From NCBI GenBank assembly GCA_050260055.1, contig JBLNBO010000047.1, positions 94,023 to 158,022 of the forward strand: 64,000 nucleotides of DNA, in the 5' to 3' direction. The position numbers and the translations under genes were made by a program. The notes below the pieces were generated by a model. The model did not search any database, was not told where the DNA came from, and saw only the letters and a list, made by a program, of their open reading frames with translations. Positions 1 through 8,500 of this stretch are shown one piece after another; the first letter of the stretch is position 1, and each line of letters opens with the position of its first letter. This DNA comes from JBLMYQ01 sp050260055 (lineage in GTDB: Bacteria > Bacillota > Clostridia > Acetivibrionales > UBA4821).

Positions 1-1161
1 GTTCTAACTGATGGGGCAGCGATACTACTTCCGTTTACGGCACAAGATGTCTTTTCGAATAAGGGAATATTCTACGGGATAAACAAAATTACATCCTCGC
101 TTGTTGTATTTGACAGAAAAAATGATATAAAGAATCCCAGCGGGTTCATCCTTGGAACTCCGGGAAGTGGTAAGACGATGACGGCTAAAGCGGAATTGTA
201 CAGGGTATTTCTATGCACTGATGATGACATAATTATTATTGATCCTGAGAGAGAGTATTTTCCTGTAGTAAAGGAATTAAATGGCGAAATAGTTACAATA
301 TCAGCAAACAGCGAAACACATATAAATCCTTTTGATATGGAGAAGGATTATGGAGATGACGAGCCACCGTTGAAACTAAAGGGAGAATTTTTGATAGGGA
401 TATTCGATCAGCTTATTGGCCCATTAAAATCTGAAGAAAAGGCGATATTAGATAGGGTAACGAGGCAGACATATAAAGACTATATTAATTCACATTTTAA
501 ACCTGAGAAGATTCCGACAATGAATGACTATTTTGAGATATTGAAAAAGCAGCCAGAACAGGAAGCTCAAAGACTTGCTTTGTCGTTAGAGCTTTATGTT
601 CAAGGAAGCTTGAGTATATTTTCAGAAAAGACGAATGTAAATCTGAGTAACAGGCTTATTTGCTTTGATATTAACAGGCTTGGGGATCAGTTGAAGCCTC
701 TTGGTATGCAGGTTGTTTTGGATAATATCTGGAACAGGATTGTTTCAAATAGAGAGAAGAAGAAAAGAACATGGTTGTATATGGATGAAATATATTTGAT
801 GTTCAATAACGAATATTCGGGTAGGTTCCTATATGAGTTGTATAAGAGGACGAGAAAGTATGGGGGAATTCCGACTGGGATAACGCAGAATGTTGAAGAT
901 TTGCTGAAGAGCGATATTGCAAGGTCAATGCTTTCTAACAGTCAATTTATTATTCTAATGGATCAGGCAGCATCGGATAGAAAGCAGTTAGCGGATATTT
1001 TGCAGTTGAGTCAGGCACAGCTTAATTATGTGACCAATAGTGATTGTGGGCATGGACTTATTGTTGCTGGTGGGCTGATTGTGCCTTGTAAGTTTGAGAT
1101 AAGTGAAAAGGAATATAGGTTGATGACGACAAAGCCGGAGGAGTTTATGGATGTGGGGTAG
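1..1161 (+). CDS. VirB4/TrsE-type conjugation ATPase, C-terminal part
   Basis: The reading frame is open from base 1, so this gene starts before the window; 386 residues are visible. VirB4-family ATPases power type IV secretion in conjugation and act at the inner face of the membrane. The Walker A motif GTPGSGKT lies at visible residues 52-59 and a Walker B-like strand ending MDEIY near residue 262. The segment after Walker A (DDDIIIIDPEREYFPVV, then HINPFDM) is typical of VirB4/TraE proteins of Gram-positive integrative conjugative elements. It is the only conjugation gene in view and marks bases 1 to about 18.4 kb as part of a conjugative or formerly conjugative element. The annotated product should not start at the internal ATG at 178, because that would cut off Walker A. 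Confidence 0.88.
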   Translation, partial: VLTDGAAILLPFTAQDVFSNKGIFYGINKITSSLVVFDRKNDIKNPSGFILGTPGSGKTMTAKAELYRVFLCTDDDIIIIDPEREYFPVVKELNGEIVTISANSETHINPFDMEKDYGDDEPPLKLKGEFLIGIFDQLIGPLKSEEKAILDRVTRQTYKDYINSHFKPEKIPTMNDYFEILKKQPEQEAQRLALSLELYVQGSLSIFSEKTNVNLSNRLICFDINRLGDQLKPLGMQVVLDNIWNRIVSNREKKKRTWLYMDEIYLMFNNEYSGRFLYELYKRTRKYGGIPTGITQNVEDLLKSDIARSMLSNSQFIILMDQAASDRKQLADILQLSQAQLNYVTNSDCGHGLIVAGGLIVPCKFEISEKEYRLMTTKPEEFMDVG

Positions 1162-1232
1162 AATAAGAGTGCATTGTGTTTATAAGATTGATTTATGGAC
1201 CTAAAAACTAGAGATACCAAAGGACAGTATCC

Positions 1233-2759
1233 CTATTCGATAGATTTTAAGTCAAATGGAGTTATGATTTTAGGATATCTCATTAGTATTTCCGGGTGCT
1301 GTCTAAGTCTAATTTCAATATTTTCTCTATTCCACCACTCAATGTAAAAGTTTTTTTGATCTCTTAGCTTTTCTAAATGATCTTGTAATTGAACTGTTAT
1401 ACGGGAGCTTGTTACGATCATAAAGCCTTCAGCATTATAGTTTTCGATTGTATCACGTATATCTTTAACATCAGATTTCCCAACTGACTTTTGATAAGCT
1501 TTACACTGAATAATAACTTTTTCTGTCCTAATTTTTTCTTTTTCTGCCCATGATACAATTGCTTGTAAATCCCTGTTACCATCTCCTTCACGAGTAGCAC
1601 CTACTTTTTGGATGCCCCAAAAACCTGGTTCATAGTAAAGAAGTTCCAATATCATTTTTTCAAATTCTTCATCGTCAATCTTTGTACACCATTTAAAACC
1701 TCTCTCATCGAATAAGAATTCATTTTCAGTAGCTTGCCTATGTTTAATTCGTCTTATTTCTTTGGCAAGTACTCTTGAAGAACAATCGCAAGCGATAGCT
1801 GTTATGCTTTTTTCGCCTAAAGCGATAAAGAAATTGTCTATTGGAATATATAATTTCTGAGTGTTATCATCAGAACAGTGTGCCACTAATTCAGATAAAC
1901 TCACAGCTTCTAATTCCACGGCCACAGTATCAGAATCGAATCCATCTGTCTTAAGTAGTAAGCAATCTATTCCCGTTATTGACTTTGAAGAGTATTTCTT
2001 TTTAATCTTATGATAAAAACTCAACTTATTGCTAAAATAAAAATGAATAATGCCATCTTCTGGAGCATACAGCCAGTTAAAAGTATCATTTGTTCTTGAA
2101 GAATAGTTTATAAGATTTTCATTTAAATTCATTTCCTTAATGATATTTTCAAACCATCGTTTATCTAACGGAGCAAGTAAATTGCTACCTTTACCAAAAT
2201 TAAAATGCTTAGCTAATAAATGTTCTAGCATTTTAATCGATAATGCAATATCCACTATATCTTGAATAGATTCGGAATCAAATTTCCTTTCAATATACTT
2301 GCTTTCTTTAATAAATATTAGAATTGAATAAATTTCGTTATCGGCTGCTGGATGCGGTTGTATCAGTAATGAAATTTTTAAATTAAAACTAAACCTTAAA
2401 AAGATTACGGCTATCAATGCAAGGAGCATTGTTATATCTGATCTATCACCGTCAAACATGTTTCCTTCGGTTCTTGTCCAAATAGATACTGTAAATTTAG
2501 TATATTCACTATCGAATTCTAAATGAATTTGATAAGCAGATATTTCATAGGTTTTAATAATAAGAATGTGGTCTTCAGATAATAGATGATCCCATATTAT
2601 GAACTCTAAATCTTTCAATATACTAATTAACTGATTTAACTTTTCCATAGTTTCCTGCCTTAAATAATCTACATCACAATGTGATGGTTTTTTTGTGCAC
2701 GATTTTATATGCCAATAAAGCTTGGGAGCATACTCTAATCTGGTTATTCTACTGACCAC
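1233..2759 (-). CDS. Mrr-type restriction endonuclease-like protein
   Basis: A 508-residue protein. The last ~130 residues carry a PD-(D/E)xK nuclease fold of the Mrr/restriction endonuclease type: a VGATREGDGNRDLQA strand-turn and then the IIQCKAY active-site strand (Q-x-K version). The first ~370 residues match nothing I recognise and may bind DNA or modified bases. It faces the VirB4 gene tail to tail and sits in the same mobile element as the dnd genes. The only in-frame far start is GTG at 2759 without a clear ribosome site, so the true start may be further in. Mrr proteins usually cut methylated DNA; whether this one reads phosphorothioate marks is unknown. Confidence 0.7.
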   Translation of the reverse strand: MVSRITRLEYAPKLYWHIKSCTKKPSHCDVDYLRQETMEKLNQLISILKDLEFIIWDHLLSEDHILIIKTYEISAYQIHLEFDSEYTKFTVSIWTRTEGNMFDGDRSDITMLLALIAVIFLRFSFNLKISLLIQPHPAADNEIYSILIFIKESKYIERKFDSESIQDIVDIALSIKMLEHLLAKHFNFGKGSNLLAPLDKRWFENIIKEMNLNENLINYSSRTNDTFNWLYAPEDGIIHFYFSNKLSFYHKIKKKYSSKSITGIDCLLLKTDGFDSDTVAVELEAVSLSELVAHCSDDNTQKLYIPIDNFFIALGEKSITAIACDCSSRVLAKEIRRIKHRQATENEFLFDERGFKWCTKIDDEEFEKMILELLYYEPGFWGIQKVGATREGDGNRDLQAIVSWAEKEKIRTEKVIIQCKAYQKSVGKSDVKDIRDTIENYNAEGFMIVTSSRITVQLQDHLEKLRDQKNFYIEWWNRENIEIRLRQHPEILMRYPKIITPFDLKSIE

Positions 2760-3261
2760 ATGGTTCTAATATCTCAATATAATGGTACCATTTTTTATAT
2801 TTTTTTACAATTATGATGATTTTGCTTAGAAATCATGAAGTTCTAATATGGCAAATCTTTTCTCATACCTCAAATTTACTCCACTGAAACTTGTAAGTAC
2901 CTTTTACGGCAAAAATATTCATCTGGAGAGACTGTAAAAGTGAGACTATTCCGAAGAGAATAATTGGTCAGGTATATAAGCAGGGAGGATCTTTCAAATC
3001 TGCTCCGCATTCAACCCTTACCGGCTCAGAAATTTTGGGTATAATTTTTGTCCATTGCATTCAAATAACGCCTATTCTGACTATTTATATTAGTGTTCCA
3101 GAAGTGATTGCCAAGGGAGCTTCTTCCTATCCTCTCATTGTATCATGTGAGTAAAATTTTTCACCGGAATAGAAATTTGCAATGCAGATTTCCTGTAAAC
3201 CAATAAAATTTGACTTCACATGCTAGCTCTGAAGAAAAAAGGAAGAAAGGAGCTGTTAGTT
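2760..3261. other. Intergenic region with no recognisable gene
   Basis: About 500 bases without a supported gene. From about 2932 to 3155 one plus-strand frame stays open (beginning RDCKSETIPKRIIG and ending YPLIVSCE) but has no start codon or ribosome site; it may be the relic of a mobile-element gene. Bases 2875-2911 resemble 17298-17333 on the other side of the dnd island. Confidence 0.4.
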
Positions 3262-3528
3262 ATGGAGAAATTTAAGTTGGGGCAGGTAGTAGCTACACCA
3301 GGAGCATTGGAAGAGTTAAGCAGGGAGGAGATTTCGGGTGCATTAAGAAGACATTCAAGTGGTGACTGGGGAGATTTGTGCGAAGAAGATAAAAAGGAGA
3401 ATGAGTTAGCACTGAATGAGGGTTTCAGAATTCTATCAGCATATAAGTCGGCAAACGGCAAGAAGTTCTGGATTATTACTGAGGCAGATAGGAGTGTGAC
3501 TACAGTGTTGCTGCCGGAAGAGTATTAA
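3262..3528 (+). CDS. Small conserved mobile-element protein (88 aa)
   Basis: An 88-residue soluble protein beginning MEKFKLGQVVATPGALEEL. The start at 3262 is chosen because a good AAAGGAG site lies just upstream; the longer frame from 3220 has none. The core (RHSSGDWGDLCEEDKKENE, then GFRILSAY and ITEADRSVTTVLLPEEY) matches, from memory, a widespread family of plasmid and ICE proteins without known function, usually found close to radC-like genes. Here the radC gene lies almost 14 kb away with the dnd island in between. A hairpin terminator follows the stop codon directly. Confidence 0.8.
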   Translation: MEKFKLGQVVATPGALEELSREEISGALRRHSSGDWGDLCEEDKKENELALNEGFRILSAYKSANGKKFWIITEADRSVTTVLLPEEY

Positions 3529-3550
3529 GGGAGAAAAAATCTCCCTTTTT
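3529..3550 (+). terminator. Rho-independent terminator of the 88-aa gene
   Basis: GGGAGA, an A5 loop and TCTCCC followed by a run of five T, right after the stop codon. Confidence 0.75.
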
Positions 3551-3760
3551 AATATAGTAAAGCTCTATTCAAAGTATCACTATTACTATATTTTATTAAA
3601 AGCTTAATATTAGAACTTGGAAGTGAAGCTAAAGTAAAGTAGTTTATCAATAAAATTTTATTAGTGAAATATCTTTGTTTAACTTCAAATTGTGTCTATT
3701 ATTGACATATTTTAGTAAGAGGCATAAAATTATCAGTAGTAATAAGTTAATATATAGAAA
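3551..3760. other. Intergenic, nothing recognised
   Basis: AT-rich spacer between the 88-aa gene terminator and the hairpin in front of the helicase operon. No frame with a start and ribosome site was found. Confidence 0.4.
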
Positions 3761-3797
3761 AAAATCTTAAAATTACCGGAATTTTAAGATTTTTTTA
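3761..3797. terminator. Strong bidirectional hairpin before the defence operon
   Basis: A 14-bp perfect stem (AAAATCTTAAAATT / AATTTTAAGATTTT, loop ACCGG) with T-runs on the plus side. It isolates the operon starting at 3896 from upstream transcription. No gene ends directly before it. Confidence 0.7.
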
Positions 3798-3895
3798 CCT
3801 TTTTGGGCTGTAAGGCTTATACTTTATTGTGATATTATAACAATAGAAAAGGCATAAATTTAATATTAAATTTACGTATTGGGTGAATGATTTTA

Positions 3896-5962
3896 ATGGG
3901 CTTAAAAGATATCGATATTAAAGAGACATACTGGAGTGGAGAAGATAATTTAATTGAAAGTTTTTATATTCCTTGTTTAAATAATAGCATTACTTACGAT
4001 AGGGCTGTTGGATTTTTCAATTCATCAATTCTTAACTATATTAGTGAAGGATTGTATAGATTTATTATTAACGATGGCAAAATGCGTATTGTATGTAGTA
4101 CTAAATTATCAAACAAGGATATAAATTCAATTAATGAGGGTTATGAGATAAAAAATGTGTTATTTGCAAATCTAAGCAATCATATTAATCAATATTTATT
4201 AGATAAAGATAAACCTAATGTTAGGAATTTATGCTGGCTTATTAAAAATAATCGACTAGAAATAAAAATATGTATTAGGAGTCTACACAGTTTTTTAGAA
4301 ACTAAAGAGGATAATACACTTTTTCATGAAAAATTTGGCATATTCAAAGATAGAGAAGAAAATATAATATCCTTTTTAGGGTCAATAAATGAGTCGTTAG
4401 GAGGATGGATGTTTAATGAAGAGTCTTTTGAAGTTTCTTATTCATGGGAGGATACATTAAGACGGCGGGTGTTAGAAAAAGTTGAGCGTTTTGAAAGACT
4501 TTGGAGAGGTTTAGCAAATGAAGTAATAACATATGATTTTCCTACTGCATTAAAAAATAAGCTTATTGAAGCTGCACCAGATGAACCAGTGGATTCTCTT
4601 GCATATTGTGCAATTCGGAAAAACACATTCTTTAACAAGTTTACTCCAAGAGATTGCCAATTTAAGGCATTTAATAAATTTAAAGAGAGTAACTATATTT
4701 GTATGTTTCAGATGGCAACAGGAGCTGGAAAAACTAAAGCTGCTCTTTACTCATACAGAAATGTTGATGGATGGAAATTCTTATTAATATTGGTTCCCGG
4801 AGCAGAATTAGTATTACAGTGGGAGACAGAAGTAAAGTCATTTTTCACAGATGCTTATATATTGAAGTGTGGATCGGATTTTAGTAATTGGAAGAAAAAA
4901 CTTGTTGATATCATTCAAGCTAAAATTCCTGACAGAACAATCGTTATTAGCACTTATGATTCTGCTATTACAGAGTTTTCTATGGATAAATGGACAGGGA
5001 TAATTCCTTTTCAATTTGGATTGATTTGTGATGAAGCACATAATTTAGGTTCAAAGCAAACGCAAAAGATTATGGATTTAAAAGCCAGATATAGAATTGG
5101 ATTAAGTGCAACTCCTAGTAGAAACTTTGATGAAGAAGGTACTGAAAAGATACTTGGATTTTTTAATAATAAAGTTTATGAGTTCTCAATTAAAGATGCT
5201 ATTCGAGAAAAATATCTTGTTGAATACGAATATAAGGTTTTTCCATGCCTTTTAAATAAAGAAGAATGGTATAGATATTTCAAATTGTCTAAAGAGATTA
5301 GCAAAATTAAGAGCTATACAACTATGGATAATAAGAATATCAATACTAATTATAAAGAAGATCTACTTAGAAAGAAATACATGGAGAGAGCAGAGATATT
5401 AAAGACTGCCAGTAATAAACTCGACATATTTCCAGACATTATTGATACTATTCCTAAGGATATCAGAATACTCATATATGCAGATTCTTTATATCACCTT
5501 CAGGGCTATGCTGCAACTCTTGAACGAATGGGTAGAGATTACTTCATTTATACAGGAGACAAGGATTCAAAAGTTGTACGTCCCAAAATGCTAGAAGAGT
5601 TCCGCTTAGGGGTAAGGAAGGTATTATTAGCAATCAACTGTTTAGATGAAGGTATTGATATCCCCGTTTGTGATGCAGCAATTTTTATAAGCTCTTCTAC
5701 TTCGGAAAGACAATTCATCCAAAGAAGAGGACGTGTTCTTAGAAAGAGTACTGGAAAGCAGAGAGCATATATATATGATTTTTTAGTTATACCTATCTTT
5801 AATCTGGATAACGAATATGAGAAAGAATTAGCAAAACAAATTGTTCTAAAGGAATATAACAGAATTAATATTATTGCAGAAGATGCAATAAACGGAATAA
5901 AAGTACAGGAAGATTTAGATAAAATATTAAGTAAACATGGTTTAAGCATATACAACTATTAA
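3896..5962 (+). CDS. PLD-type nuclease / SF2 helicase fusion, probable phosphorothioation-linked restriction enzyme
   Basis: A 688-residue protein. The N-terminal ~230 residues are a phospholipase D-like nuclease domain with HEKFGIFKD (about residue 144) and FLGSINESLGGW. A superfamily 2 helicase follows: Walker A MATGAGKT (273-280), DEAH (about 379), LSATPS (about 404), motif VI QRRGRVLR (about 608). Such proteins translocate on and cut DNA. From memory, a TIGRFAM family called 'DNA phosphorothioation system restriction enzyme' has this make-up, and the dnd operon is the convergent neighbour. The second in-frame ATG at 3896 is preferred because the GGGTGA site at 3881 is too close to the ATG at 3887. 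It heads an operon of six plus-strand genes. The family link is recalled, not searched. Confidence 0.82.
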   Translation: MGLKDIDIKETYWSGEDNLIESFYIPCLNNSITYDRAVGFFNSSILNYISEGLYRFIINDGKMRIVCSTKLSNKDINSINEGYEIKNVLFANLSNHINQYLLDKDKPNVRNLCWLIKNNRLEIKICIRSLHSFLETKEDNTLFHEKFGIFKDREENIISFLGSINESLGGWMFNEESFEVSYSWEDTLRRRVLEKVERFERLWRGLANEVITYDFPTALKNKLIEAAPDEPVDSLAYCAIRKNTFFNKFTPRDCQFKAFNKFKESNYICMFQMATGAGKTKAALYSYRNVDGWKFLLILVPGAELVLQWETEVKSFFTDAYILKCGSDFSNWKKKLVDIIQAKIPDRTIVISTYDSAITEFSMDKWTGIIPFQFGLICDEAHNLGSKQTQKIMDLKARYRIGLSATPSRNFDEEGTEKILGFFNNKVYEFSIKDAIREKYLVEYEYKVFPCLLNKEEWYRYFKLSKEISKIKSYTTMDNKNINTNYKEDLLRKKYMERAEILKTASNKLDIFPDIIDTIPKDIRILIYADSLYHLQGYAATLERMGRDYFIYTGDKDSKVVRPKMLEEFRLGVRKVLLAINCLDEGIDIPVCDAAIFISSSTSERQFIQRRGRVLRKSTGKQRAYIYDFLVIPIFNLDNEYEKELAKQIVLKEYNRINIIAEDAINGIKVQEDLDKILSKHGLSIYNY

Positions 5963-5974
5963 GGGAGTGGTCAA

Positions 5975-6151
5975 ATGGATAATCTGTTAAAGCAACTTTG
6001 TGAAAAGAATGGTTTGGACTACAAAATAATTCAAGAGATAATAAAAATCGAGAAAGATAATGTGTACAAAAAGAGAAGAAACATATTTGGTGATATGAAA
6101 GAGGTCATTGATAAAGTTGTTGAAAAGGAGAGCATTTTAAATGATAATTAA
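5975..6151 (+). CDS. Small helical protein (58 aa) of the Dnd-linked operon
   Basis: ATG at 5975 follows the site AAGGGAGTGG. The product is 58 residues, beginning MDNLLKQLCEKNGL and containing EIIKIEKDNVYKKRRN: charged, helical and without membrane segments. It overlaps the next gene by 11 bases, so translation is coupled. It resembles, from memory, small proteins that databases label as associated with DNA modification systems. It sits where a partner or loader of the SMC-like ATPase would be expected. Its reality rests on the ribosome site, the spacing and the overlap; no function can be named. Confidence 0.68.
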   Translation: MDNLLKQLCEKNGLDYKIIQEIIKIEKDNVYKKRRNIFGDMKEVIDKVVEKESILNDN

Positions 6152-8138
6152 TAAAATTAAATTCTATAATTTTATGGCTTATTATAAAGAAGTTGAGTTT
6201 GAATTCCAGTTAGACGAAGAGAAAAATGTAAGCATAATCTATGCACCAAATGATGTAGGCAAAAGTTGCTTCTTTAAAGGTATTCTCTTTAATTTTTATG
6301 GAGTTCAATGGGGTCAAAATTTAAAAGATTTAATAAATATAAATGCATTTAATGAGTATACGTATGAAGCCTATGTCTCCATTGTTGGACAGCACAATGA
6401 CAAGAAAGTGGAAATAACTAGATATATTAAACCTAAAGGTAATATTAGTGTAGTACCTAAAAACACTGATTTTGAAACAACTCTTAATATATGGGAAAAT
6501 GGAAGCGAATTAATTCCTGAAAATAGTGAAGAAAAAAATGATTATATAAATGCTATCGTACATGAAGATGCTGCAAAATATTTTTTCTTTGATGGAGAAA
6601 AAATCGAGACCTATAATATTGCTACAGCAGTTGATTATAAAGAGGCTATTACAAGAATATTAGGAATAAAGGAAATAGAGAATGCGAGAGATGACTACAA
6701 AAAAATCAAGGATGATTTCGAAAAAGAGAGAGATAAAATTCTAGAAGAACAAAAGGAAGCAAGTAAAATTCTTGTCTCGAAAAAAACAGTTGAAAATGAC
6801 CTAAAAGCATTAAAAAGAGATTTTAAAGACTATGAAAGTGAGCTAAAGAGTATCAAATCCAGAATTATAAAATTAGAAGAAGAACTAAAAAGCCATGATG
6901 ATATCAAGAATAAAATTGAAGAAAAACAAAAACTAGTTCTTGAGGAAAATAAAATTTCTGTAGAGATTAAATCTTTTGAAAGAACAAAGATTGAAATATT
7001 CAAACAGCATGGGACTATTATACTAGGATGTAGAATCGCTGATGAAGTAAGAAGAGACTTGGAAGACCTTGATGAGCAATACTTAAAAGCAAAAGTAAAT
7101 GATAGTGTTGCAACATTTTTAAAGGAATTTAAAAATCAAACAAAATGTATTTGTGGCAATAAATTAGGAGAACTAGAAATCGAACATATTAACAAGTATT
7201 TATATGATAACTTTGCTGAAAATGATGAACTAAAAAAAGAATTAGAAAAACGACAAGCATTTAGAGAAATTGATACATATATTCAATTTGCTGCTGATGC
7301 AAAAAAAGAATATCTTGATGCTTCGATAGACAAAGTAAAGCTAAACAAAAGACTAAATGATATTCAAGAAAAAATATTAATTCTTAAGAAGGATATTGGA
7401 AGCTTTGATGAAGAAGCAAGTGAAAGAATAATTAAGGAAATATCCCGACTTGAATCTAAAGAAAAGGATATCAGCAACAAAATTATTGAGGTCTCAACAA
7501 AAATATCTTTAAAGCAAAAGGAGCTTGATGAAAAAGAAAAAGAGTTAAGTAAATTCAGCAGCACGAACAAAAGATGTGCTTTAGCCGAAAAGAAACTTCG
7601 ATTCTCAGAAAAAATTAAGAATACATTCGTTGAGTACCTTGAAGAACTAACGAGACTTAAAAAAGATGAAGTTGAGGAAAAAGCAACTAAGATTTTTTTG
7701 CAATTAACTAATAAATCATCTAAATATAAAGGACTAAGGATTACTGATGATTATACTTTGAAACTTGAACTAAGCGATGGAACGCAATATGAGATTGTAC
7801 AAGGTAGGTCATTGAATCCGTCTACTGGTCAATCCAAAATTATAAGTTTGTCTTATATAGCAGGTATAAATCAATCATCAAATTCTATAGCTCCTGTGGT
7901 TATTGATAATCCAGTTGGATTGTTTTCGGAAGAACATAGAAGAAGAGTAATGCAATACTTACCTAAGTTTGGTAGGCAGGTTATTTTCATGGTTACAAAA
8001 GCGGATTTGAGTGATGAATATAAAAAGATTATTGCTCCATATGTTAATTGTGCTTATTACTTAGAAGATAGATCTGAGGCAACGTGGAATAAAACTATAA
8101 TTGCAGAAAAGGAGGGGCATTATGAGTTTAATATATGA
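6141..8138 (+). CDS. DndD-like SMC/Rad50-type ATPase
   Basis: A 665-residue ABC-type ATPase with two long coiled coils (about 175-330 and 360-520). The P-loop is unusual, APNDVGKS (about 36-43), with the first glycine replaced. A CICGNK motif (about 336) between the coils looks like half of a zinc hook. The signature STGQSK (about 562) and Walker B VVIDNP (about 588, followed by VGLFSEEHRRR) are of the DndD type rather than classical SMC. It is similar in plan to dndD at 12449-14641 on the other strand but only distantly alike. Likely role: DNA-dependent ATPase of the restriction half, working with the helicase. It overlaps the 58-aa gene before it and the 121-aa gene after it. Confidence 0.8.
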   Translation: MIINKIKFYNFMAYYKEVEFEFQLDEEKNVSIIYAPNDVGKSCFFKGILFNFYGVQWGQNLKDLININAFNEYTYEAYVSIVGQHNDKKVEITRYIKPKGNISVVPKNTDFETTLNIWENGSELIPENSEEKNDYINAIVHEDAAKYFFFDGEKIETYNIATAVDYKEAITRILGIKEIENARDDYKKIKDDFEKERDKILEEQKEASKILVSKKTVENDLKALKRDFKDYESELKSIKSRIIKLEEELKSHDDIKNKIEEKQKLVLEENKISVEIKSFERTKIEIFKQHGTIILGCRIADEVRRDLEDLDEQYLKAKVNDSVATFLKEFKNQTKCICGNKLGELEIEHINKYLYDNFAENDELKKELEKRQAFREIDTYIQFAADAKKEYLDASIDKVKLNKRLNDIQEKILILKKDIGSFDEEASERIIKEISRLESKEKDISNKIIEVSTKISLKQKELDEKEKELSKFSSTNKRCALAEKKLRFSEKIKNTFVEYLEELTRLKKDEVEEKATKIFLQLTNKSSKYKGLRITDDYTLKLELSDGTQYEIVQGRSLNPSTGQSKIISLSYIAGINQSSNSIAPVVIDNPVGLFSEEHRRRVMQYLPKFGRQVIFMVTKADLSDEYKKIIAPYVNCAYYLEDRSEATWNKTIIAEKEGHYEFNI

Positions 8139-8487
8139 GCTTAAAAGTACAGATCATATACGTACAGTGTTTAAAGACTTTTATAAAAAAATGATAGAAG
8201 AAGGCTTAATACAAAATCAACACCAGCTTTTTACATATGCTTTTCTTGTTGGATTAATTAATAATAAGTCATATGATGGATCTCCTAAGAGTGATATTTG
8301 TTTAGTTGAAAATATTGATAAAAATAATCTAAAAATTATTAAGGGTATTGCTTTGATGAAGCTAAAAGTTGAAGATGGAGATCAGCTTTTAAAGGAAATT
8401 CAAAATTATGCAGATGGTGGAATTCAAATTTTAATGAAAGAGTATGAAAATGATAAGACAATAAGGCTGGATAAGTATATTGATTAA
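8122..8487 (+). CDS. Small Dnd-operon protein (121 aa)
   Basis: The ribosome site AAAAGGAGGGG points to ATG 8122, giving MSLIYELKSTDHIRTVF and 121 residues; the frame could be read from TTG 8101, but that lacks a site. It overlaps the ATPase gene by 17 bases. The central QHQLFTYAFLVGLINNKS segment recalls small 'dnd system-associated' proteins, where a similar helix follows a domain found with phosphorothioation genes; this is a memory-based resemblance. No membrane helix, nuclease or metal motif is seen. Position and coupling argue that it is a subunit of the same complex. Confidence 0.7.
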   Translation: MSLIYELKSTDHIRTVFKDFYKKMIEEGLIQNQHQLFTYAFLVGLINNKSYDGSPKSDICLVENIDKNNLKIIKGIALMKLKVEDGDQLLKEIQNYADGGIQILMKEYENDKTIRLDKYID

Positions 8488-8500
8488 AAAGGAGTTATTT

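Noticed and set aside
3216..3461. 81-codon minus-strand frame
   Set aside because: It is the antisense shadow of the 88-residue gene, which has the ribosome site.
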